Shown here: piece after piece, positions 56,465 through 64,000 of the stretch
Numbering within the stretch: position 1 is the first letter of the stretch
Layout: the number at the start of each line of letters is the position of its first letter
Source of the DNA: Gnetum montanum
Lineage: Eukaryota; Streptophyta; Gnetopsida; Gnetales; Gnetaceae
Assembly: GCA_015680685.1 (NCBI GenBank)
Contig: MNCI01017832.1
Coordinates: 99,503 to 163,502, forward strand
Reading direction: 5' to 3'
DNA: 64,000 nucleotides
The notes under the pieces: generated by a model
Seen by the model: only the letters and a program-made list of their open reading frames with translations
The model's database searches: none
What the model was told of the DNA's origin: nothing
Made by a program: the position numbers and the translations under genes

Positions 56465-59164
56465 CATCAATGCATGAAACGGCTGTAACATAAATTGCAT
56501 GCAGAAAATAACTAAGATAGGGAAACGTAACTGTAGTGCCAAAAGGCCCTAGCATGACACATGCAGAAACACGGTATGGAGTTCTAGAAACGGTTGGGAA
56601 CCATGTTTAACCACTGCAAAAATGGCAAAAATGGCAAGAAATGCAGGGGTTAGGTTGCATGGGTTGACTAATAATGATTGCAACAACCACAAGGCAAAGA
56701 AAATGGCAACCCCCCACCAACTAATCATGTCAGCGACCACCACCCACATGTAGGTAACGGAAAATCATGCGGCTAGAGCAACCGAGACATGCAACGTTAG
56801 CATGGGCAAGACCTCATAGACTCGACATTGACTACACAACTGTTATACGTATTATTTACAATGATATTATGGCCGTAAAAAGGAGGGGAAATAAATGGCA
56901 AGTGCAAGGAGAAGCAGATCATGCATGGGAAGTTACCAAGGTGAATTTGGGAGATTCCTAGTTAAAATATCTATCAAACGAAAGTTGAAGAACATGAAAG
57001 AAGGGCAAATCGGCAGCAGGAATGACGGGAAAATGTCGAGACAGGATAGAGATTATCTGTGAGTATTTCCTTGTTATTGGGATAATGAACAGTACAAGCT
57101 TTTGAGGAGAGATTTGGATGCCCAACTAGCCATTCAACATTATTTTTTCTGTTTACATGACAATTACTAGGGATGAATAGTGGGTGAATTGGAGGAAACC
57201 TTGCAATGCATATATTTTTACAACATTCTATGTCTGGATGTTTAATGAATGGCAGTAAAATGGTTGCTAGTATGACGTTAATAAACTATTGATATTTCTA
57301 ATGAAAACCTAATAGGAACCATGGCTAGATCAAAACGAGTATTTATTAGTTGTATAAATAATAACTTAATGGAAGCAGTAGTATTAATCATTATTTTAGT
57401 GTATTTGTTTAATTTAATGGGCTAGCAAAACATAGCAAAGGATTTGATGATGATTTATTTAACATTATATTATATTTTCAATCCTTTACTTTATCTAGGA
57501 TACCACATAAATAATTCACATGGGTTAAAACCTATAGGATTTTTAATTTTGATGGGATTAAAACTTATTAATCATGACTAATGTTGATGGATAATAATAA
57601 GTCTCTTATAATGATAAATAATTTAAAGGTTGCATGATACTTTTCATTAAAAGAATCCCTATGTATCATGTAATTTATTTCAAATAAAGTAATGGCCTTA
57701 AATTGTAAAACTATACCCTAGTGATTAAACTAATAAGTCATGGCCCCATGCCTAGCCTAGGTGATGTTGGCATCAACACTTAGCCTCCAAACTTATAATT
57801 GCATACAACTGCAAGGATAGCAAAAAACATAGAAATTTAAAGCCATGCAAGATTATGTAAAATACAAAGAAACCCAAAATATCATAAAATAATGACAAAA
57901 TGAAACTAAGAAGTAAACTATGATTGTTTTGTTAAATAATTAAAATAATCACATAATCAAAAGAGCATTAAACATAGCCCATCCTTCAGCACAGCACCTT
58001 CATTAATCAAGATCTAAATATATAATATTTATAAATCATAAGCTTAATTATAAATAATTAAGATTTCATTCCCAATTATCTCATGAATAAAAGAAATTAG
58101 CATGAGGACTCCTCTAAGCACAAGATTTATGAAAAACTTAATGAAGAGGACATGCTTCTCTTAGATCATAGGTAGCCACAACCTTCAGATTTTTCTCCCT
58201 TTTTTTTTCTTTTTTTTTCTTTTTTTTTTTGAAATTTAGAAATGGAATGGATGAAAAGGAATGAGAACAATTAAGAAAAGGGAAGGGAATATTTGCTTTT
58301 CTCTTTATTTTTTCTTTTGACTTTTTGGAAAATAGGTTTAAAAAGGAGAATGAAGGCTATGGTGAGGATTGCTGCAAGACCCCATCACACTTAAAAACTT
58401 ATTACATTGCCAATGAACATGGTCATCACTTTCTGAGAAAACTTTGCCCATGGTGCACTTCATTCTTAAGGTAGAAATTCTAACACAAGTCTAGCCAATT
58501 ACCCACACTACCAAAGAACAAGGTTCTTTCAGAAACATTACCCATGGTGCAGTTCAACCCTTGTGTATGTGCCTTTTAATTATAATCTAGATGACATCAT
58601 AGCAAGTGTCCTAGGTGGCTAAGGATTCTCAAGTGGAGAGGAACACACTTCATCCTATTTCTCACAAAATAGCCATGGATCATCACACTTGAGAGCTGGC
58701 GTTTATGAGAGGGAAATGGAATTTTCTAAGGTCACCTAGTGATTGTAGCTAACCATTCTCTGACTTCACATTTCCTACATTCACATGACATTGATAAGAA
58801 CATGATAAGTAAGTATAAATCCCATCCTCCATAATCCAACAAAAACCTTGAAATATATTGGGGAGAATCATATTATATTAAAGTATATCATATAAGGAGA
58901 TGTTATATAATAGTAATATGATATAGAACAATATACTTGCATTATTTACAAATGGTGTTATGGTGATCCAATGCCTAGTAACTTAAATGATTATAATGAT
59001 TACTAAAATCATATGAAAAGCACAAACTAAACCAAAATCATTAAGCTAAGAAAGAGATGATAGTAGACCTAACATGCATGAGAAGATGATGGAAATACAA
59101 AAAAAATATGCAAATTCAACTATATACAAATGAAATGCATGAAGAATGAGAAGAGAGCATAAAA
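56465..59164. other. Noncoding, mostly AT-rich
   Basis: No gene recognised. A T-rich tract broken by single C bases lies at 58198-58230. Words catcacactt...cccatggtgcacttca and cccatggtgcagttcaa repeat near 58384-58465 and 58538-58560. Its left limit with the gypsy relic to the right is unknown; part may be that element's 3' LTR. Confidence 0.45.
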
Positions 59165-59430
59165 CTAAGGATCTACCGAGTGTCCATGAGGGGCACTTGA
59201 GTAGAAATGCTTTAAATAAAATGCATTAAAATTTTTATTTAACTTGTATCCTTGCAAATCAATAACTTTATAAACATTATGGCCAATGATATTTGTGACT
59301 TGATATGGGCCTATCTACATAGTAGAAAATTTAGTTTGAGTACCTATTTGGCTAGACACTCTATCTCTTTTCAGGACTAGATCTCCTATTTTAAAGAATT
59401 TTCCTCCATATTTCTTATCAAATCATCTTT
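59165..59430 (-). pseudogene. Integrase C-terminal relic (third gypsy relic)
   Basis: KYGGKFFKIGDLVLKRDR, then IGPYQVTNIIGHNVYKVIDL and NFNAFYLKHFYSS, the GPY-type C-terminal module of gypsy integrases, with one stop. It starts directly after the RT stub. Confidence 0.8.
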
Positions 59431-59675
59431 TAACAATTTTTTGATGATTAAGGTTATGAAAATCAATACATAATTGTTTTCTAAGATGCACTTAATTTGA
59501 TATCCAACTTGAATGTTTCACATGATGAATAATTTTAGATTTTAAACATTTATCAATTTCTTCTTTCATCCAAGTTTCAATCCTGGGATTAACAAGTCTA
59601 GGCTTTTGTCTAAATGGTTTTGTTTTGGTTTGTAAGTAATCAAATAGAGCTTCTCTAGTTGCTATTTAGAAGAGA
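59431..59675 (-). pseudogene. RT N-terminal relic (third gypsy relic)
   Basis: ATREALFDYLQTKTKPFRQK, PRLVNPRIETWMKEEIDKCL, KSKIIHHVKHSSWISN and LCIDFHNLNHQKI match the fingers of gypsy RT up to the DFR-LN block. It is fused to the integrase C-terminus at about 59430, so the palm and everything up to the integrase tail is missing. Confidence 0.8.
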
Positions 59676-59839
59676 TTTTATTTGAAAAATATGACATCCT
59701 TTGACATAGCTTCTTCATTAATTTTAGAAACTTTAAAATAGTAATCACTAAATTCACTATTGGAAAATAAAAATACATGAATATTATTATCATCATCAAA
59801 ATATAGAAAGAAAAGATATTATCTGGAATAGAATAGTAG

Positions 59840-60175
59840 TTAACCTTTTAAATAATTATTTTAGAATCCCAAGAATTATGTCTAAAAGGGACATTTAAAG
59901 TAGTGGCCATTTGAGCTAATGCATTAGGAATATACTTTTCTTCTTTATGAACATGTTCAATGAATATGTCATCAAAATTTGGCTTACCTTTTAATGTTTT
60001 AATGATAAGAATCTCATTTGCACCTTTGTCCTTTCCTAATGATCATTGGTCACCAAAAAGAAATGTTTTTTCATCATGTTGATGATAAGGCAAGGTATCT
60101 TCATAAATTTCCTCACATTCAATAGAGGCAAAAGGATTTATTTCTAAAATTTCAATCTCATGGTGATTTATAACA
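59840..60175 (-). pseudogene. RNase H C-terminal relic (third gypsy relic)
   Basis: IKTLKGKPNFDDIFIEHVHK continues EEKYIPNALAQMATTLNVPF. It fits the FEIEHVPRE-N-ADALA-LA end of gypsy RNase H. Upstream sequence (EIYEDTLPYHQHDEKTFLF) is not assigned. Confidence 0.6.
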
Positions 60176-60289
60176 TTTTTGCCAAGTCTAACTTCAATAA
60201 CTTCAATATAAAGATTGGTATCTTAATTTTCCAAAGATTTATTTTGTTGATCAAAAGTTGTTATCACTTATTTATAAAATGGTTCTCTT

Positions 60290-60903
60290 GGTATAACAAC
60301 ATAGTTAAATGTTCCTTTAATAGGAATTAATAATTTTGTAAAGTTTGACCTAAAGAAGCCTCCAAACTGGGCTCTAAAAGTCCATCCATAAGTGGATGAA
60401 ATGTCAACCACTAAAATATCTATATAACATGTAAAAGTAGGATATTTTTTAAGTTACACTTTCACTCCTTTCAATAATCTGAGCAAAGGTACATTAGATC
60501 TATCAAGTTATATCATACTTCTTACTTATGGTAGCATTTGTGCTCTTAACATTTTACACACTTCTAATGGCATGACACTAACAGTTGTGCTAGAATCCAT
60601 TAAGAAAGTATGAACATTCTTTTCTAAAATAGTCAAAGCTGTTAGGAAGGGTAGTTGATCTTTCTTATTTAACATGAGATTACTTAAATTTTGTATTACT
60701 AATGCATTAGGCATTTCTCCAAAATGAACTTGCCTTTCGATTGTTGGAGATTTTTCTTTATTGGTTTCAAGTGTATGAACTATCTTTTGAATTACATCTT
60801 TTATTTCATTAAAATGCAAAAAATCATACATTGAAATGTTGCATCTAACTCTTTTTAGATCCTCAACTAGATCATAAGCTTTTTTGTTTATCTTTGCTTT
60901 CAT
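60290..60903 (-). pseudogene. Aspartic protease relic (third gypsy relic)
   Basis: 60903-60526 is open: LPFLTALTILEKNVHTFLMD then SSTTVSVMPLEVCKML. The active-site loop is D-S-S where D-S-G is expected. The next frame gives YIDILVVDISSTYGWTF and FTKLLIPIKGTFNYVVIPRE, the usual second half. Changing the invariant Gly would be expected to disable the enzyme. Confidence 0.75.
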
Positions 60904-61166
60904 TTTGAGATGGAGTTCCTCTAAGTATAGAAGGGGAGTTTTTTCATTGTGTGATGTTTACTTGGGATGGTATAGTTTGATTACTTATGGTATCTTGACT
61001 AGAAACTCTTTTGTTGAGAGGAGTATGAGAGTTATTCCTAGTTTATTATTGAGTGGTATTCATAATGTCATTAAGTCTATGGTAATGAGTGTTATGTGGG
61101 TTGGGATCACTTACCATAACTTGTTGAAATGAGGAAACTTCTTCATTTTTTATTTCATGACGTATG

Positions 61167-62436
61167 TTAAGGATTGTAATTGGGGTTTCTCCAATTTTTT
61201 TTTGCTTTTTGGGCATTTTCAGCATATAACACTAAAAATTGAGGACACGTTTTCTTAGAATGTTGCTTAGTATTATGAAGGTGAAAATATTTATCGTCAA
61301 TTGATGTGCTTGGTTTATCAAAATGTGTAGGAATTTTGTTATTAGTTTGCTTTAGTTCAACTACTTCCTTAGAAAGCTTTTGAAGAGAGGTTAATATTTG
61401 GGTCATTTGATTTTCTTTTTGAGTAGTAAATCCATTAGGATTAGATGTTCCTTTTAGGTTTATGATGGATTGGATTAAAGCTGTTGATTGATCGTCACTT
61501 AAACTAGTGTTTGATGGTAAAAATGAAGAGGATGTGGGACCTTGAAAATAGTTACTTAGAGGTTGAGTCATTTGAAGGGTCGAGGAGGTAGGGGAGAGAA
61601 GTTTGAAACATAGTATTTGTCATTGGAAAGGTATGTGAAGGTAAAGAGATATATTGTATAGGATTACTAATACTCATCATCCCAAATTGGGTTTGAATGC
61701 TATTCATTAAAGTGATTTGTTCTAACTCAACAACTTTAGCCATTACTCCTTATATTTCCATTATGTTGGAATTAGATTTAATGGCATAGGTGAAAAATGG
61801 ATCAATGCTAGAGAGGTAGAAATTAAAGATACAATCAAGTTGTGGACACATCTCATTCACCACATAAGCAAATTGATAGAAGAATCGTAGATTGTAATCA
61901 TAGACACTTTTTCCATATAGTTGTCTTAGGCTTGTGAAATTACTGGATGCTAAGGCAAGACTAGTAAACTTATTGAATTGGAGTATGAAATTATTTTTAA
62001 AGTCTTTCCATGAGTTGATAGTGGCATTAGGGAGCATTAAGAACCATTAGGTGGCTTTGCCCCTAGAAGATGTCACAACGACCCAACACGCTATGTCATT
62101 TTGGATCATGTTATAGATACCTAGTAAGGTTTCAAAACATTGTATATGTTGATGGGCATCACTTGTAGGGGCTGTGGGATCAAAGAACAAATTTATGTTT
62201 TGAAGTGATTTCAAAATATCATGATAGTTTTTAAAGTTAAAGGGATTGCTTACCAAGGGAGCTAGAGGTTGATTGACTAGCATCCTAGTTTGAATTCTTC
62301 TAGGTATAGAACTTGGAAATTGCAAAGCTTGTTGTTTTCTTAAAGTTAAGTGATAGGTAGTTGGTTGGTTAGGGGCAGGATTAGGAGCTCTTTGTTGAGA
62401 TGATCTATGGAAGATCTCACTCATAAAATGAAACAC
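61167..62436 (-). pseudogene. Gag relic (third gypsy relic)
   Basis: Start at 62436 or the inner Met at 62424 (MSEIFHRSSQQR). Pro-rich N-terminus, then NINLFFDPTAPTSDAHQHIQ. The core at 62037-61750 is open: NSWKDFKNNFILQFNKFTSL, LRQLYGKSVYDYNLRF fits Retrotrans_gag. At 61571-61167: KYFHLHNTKQHSKKTCPQFL, a degenerate zinc-binding stretch. Three long frames with few stops make it the best preserved part of this relic. Confidence 0.75.
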
Positions 62437-62747
62437 TTTGAAATATAAATGCTAGAAAGTTATAAAATTAAATAAGATAGAAAATTATTTAAATACTATA
62501 TTTTCTATATTTTTATTTTTAAAAGGAAAATAGAAATTAAAATATGTTCATAATGTAAAAGAAAAATAGTGAAATGCAGAATTTTAAAAAAGTAAATTTG
62601 AATAGAATGATGTAATGAATGACAACCTCACCTTACCAAAGTTAGAACTAAGGTAAGTACTACCAAAATGAAGTAATCAACAAAACTAGGAAAAAAAGGT
62701 TTGACCATCTAAAAATGAAACTAAAATAGAGTGATAAATTGAAAATA

Positions 62748-63361
62748 GATGACCCCCTCTCTCTGCTCCTTTTCGTGATGATGATGGACCTCCTGCAAAC
62801 TTACTGTGCTGAAGAAGGGGTCCAGGAACTGAATATGCACGGCATCTCATGTCTCGCCACCCACTACGTGGATGACACCATGATCTTCACAAGGGCCACC
62901 GTGCCATAGGCCAGGGCGCTAATGAGGGCACTAAATCGGCTGCAACGGGAAGTGGGACTGGCACCCAACCTAGGAAAATCCACGTTATATTTCATGCACA
63001 CCCATCCTTCGATACGCAGCAAGGTCATTCAAATCCTGGGGAGTCTACTGGGAGAGGTGGAAGACAAATATCTGGGCATCCCCATCCACAACTGGCATAG
63101 ACGGAAAACCTGGCAAGCTCTCATCATGAGAATCCAGAAGCGCACGTCACACTGGACGAATAGCTTCTTGTCCTGCAAAGGGAAAATCGTGCTGGCATCT
63201 ACTGTGTTGGGGGCCATGGCATGGTTTTCTGCCTCGATGGCCTCACCACCCTCTAGCGTCACCACAAAAATTAATGCGATTATTCGTGATTTTGTGTGGT
63301 CGCGCGAAAAGGGGAGGAAAAAGATGCACCTAGTGGCATGGGCCAAAACCGCGCAGCCTCG

Positions 63362-63392
<31 letters not shown>

Positions 63393-64000
63393 TTGGCATC
63401 TTCCCTTTCACGATGGAAGCAGCCTTAGGAAAACAAAGACTTCTCTGGCGACTCTCTACAAATGTAGACCCCTCCCTCTGGGCACAAATCGTGTAGCAGA
63501 AATACAGAACTTGGGCGGCGGCCAGAACTGACTCTCACGTCTGGAGGCAGCTTTGCACTCATGTTAGATTGCTGGGCCACAACGATAACATCTCCTTGCA
63601 TCCCCAACAACTCCTCCAAAAATAGTTCACGACCAATCCTTGCTGGATGCGCCTCTGGAAGGGCATTCTGCCAGAAAAAATCAAGACGTTTGGGTGGCTG
63701 ATCCTCCACCAGGCCCTCCCCATCTAGGCCTTACTGCAGACACGTGGCCTGGTAATCAGTAACCATTGCCTGCTATGTAATCAACACATAGAAACACTTC
63801 AGCACTTCATGCATGAGTGCCACGTGACTAGGCAACTCTGGCAATCGACAGGTATTCCTTCCCTAGATTTCTCAGGTAATTCATCGACCCTGGCGGCACT
63901 TTGGATCCTGTGGTGGGCCAGGAACAACTGCATCTTCAAAGGGGCGGCCCTCCCTCCTATGGCAGTACTTTCTGGCAGGGTCTAAAAACTCTGGCATGAA
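62748..64000 (+). mobile_element. Second LINE, 5'-truncated, running off the window
   Basis: GC content rises abruptly at about 62748 inside AT-rich DNA. RT and zinc-binding domains follow on the plus strand. Homologous to the LINE at 35935-37060 over the shared part (FGWLILH, ETLQHFM-EC, LWILW-ARN). The 3' end lies beyond the window, so no target duplication can be tested. Confidence 0.9.
62748..64000 (+). pseudogene. LINE ORF2 relic: RT C-half and zf-RVT
   Basis: DPLSLLLFVMMMDLL, then the active-site box HYVDDTMIF (YVDD intact), LQREVGLAPNLGKSTLYF, KYLGIPIHNWHRRKTWQALI and INAIIRDFVWSREKGRKKMH. 62922-63428 is open. After the G run the frame changes to IFPFTMEAALGKQRLLWRLS. Then WKGILPEKIKTFGWLILHQA, HCLLC-x6-ETLQHFMHEC and LAALWILWWARNNCIFKG. 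A few stops (TAG) interrupt it. Confidence 0.9.
63366..63392 (+). repeat. 27-base G homopolymer
   Basis: An unbroken run of 27 G inside the LINE ORF2, at the place where a Gly-Gly-(Leu)-Gly-Ile segment is expected. It shifts the frame. Confidence 0.97.

Larger units (their letters stand above)
59165..62436 (-). mobile_element. Third gypsy relic, internally deleted and shuffled
   Basis: Minus strand order: gag, protease, RNase H tail, RT N-terminus, integrase C-terminus. RT palm, most of RNase H and the integrase core are absent, and the RNase H tail precedes the RT part, so at least two rearrangements occurred. No LTR or PBS was found. A LINE lies about 310 bp upstream of the gag start. Confidence 0.75.

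Overview
This window looks like intergenic DNA from a large, repeat-rich plant nuclear genome. The long persistence of heavily decayed LTR retrotransposons would suit a gymnosperm or another slow-turnover genome, but no marker here fixes the species. I find no intact host gene. The only host-gene-like trace is a short frameshifted fragment resembling a laccase near 54.3 kb. Almost every coding relic belongs to Ty3/gypsy elements or LINEs. Most in-frame stops sit where Gln (CAA/CAG) or Trp (TGG) codons are expected, the pattern left by deamination of methylated cytosine. Two GC-rich LINE fragments stand out as less decayed than their surroundings.

Layout, left part. Positions 1-2613 (minus) and 5052-8690 (plus) hold two copies of one Tat/Ogre-like gag(-protease) arranged head to head. 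The plus-strand remains appear to resume at 18.1-19.6 kb, where a stub of the reverse transcriptase (RT) N-terminus is joined directly to an integrase. Between them lie a decayed antisense reading frame (about 9.5-12.9 kb) and two degenerate arrays with a period near 190 bp (13.2-14.3 and 15.4-17.7 kb). The second array carries a conserved 22-bp dyad. Three clusters of a short repeated motif, a 4 x 44-bp tandem repeat, a polypurine tract and LTR-like DNA containing an inverted repeat follow, up to 21.86 kb. A minus-strand chromovirus then spans 21,866-27,893. It has a full 794-bp 5' LTR with PBS, gag, protease, RT, RNase H, integrase and chromodomain relics, a PPT, and a 3' LTR cut down to 259 bp.

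Layout, middle. 27.9-33.1 kb shows no convincing gene. From 35.4 to 53.9 kb lies a nest. A minus-strand Athila-like element (A: 5' LTR 53,044-53,865; 3' LTR 35,396-37,437) contains a related element B (37,640-43,598) that has LTRs, PBS, gag and PPT but no detectable pol, so it looks like a TR-GAG type non-autonomous element. Element A's 3' LTR is itself split by a 5'-truncated LINE with an 18-bp target duplication. An uninterrupted LTR copy 1 kb away shows the empty site.

Layout, right part. 53.9-59.1 kb is low in recognisable features: the laccase-like fragment, a perfect 42-bp duplication and a second copy of a dispersed repeat. A third gypsy relic (minus, 59.2-62.4 kb) has gag, protease, an RNase H tail, an RT N-terminus and an integrase C-terminus, joined across deletions. 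A second LINE (plus) enters at about 62.75 kb and runs off the window; it contains a 27-base G run.

The strongest observations are the nested A/B/LINE structure, the repeated PPT-like motifs behind the coding regions of A and B, the U3 GATATC cluster in B, the dyad-bearing 190-bp arrays, and the loss of the RT core in three of the four gypsy pol relics.
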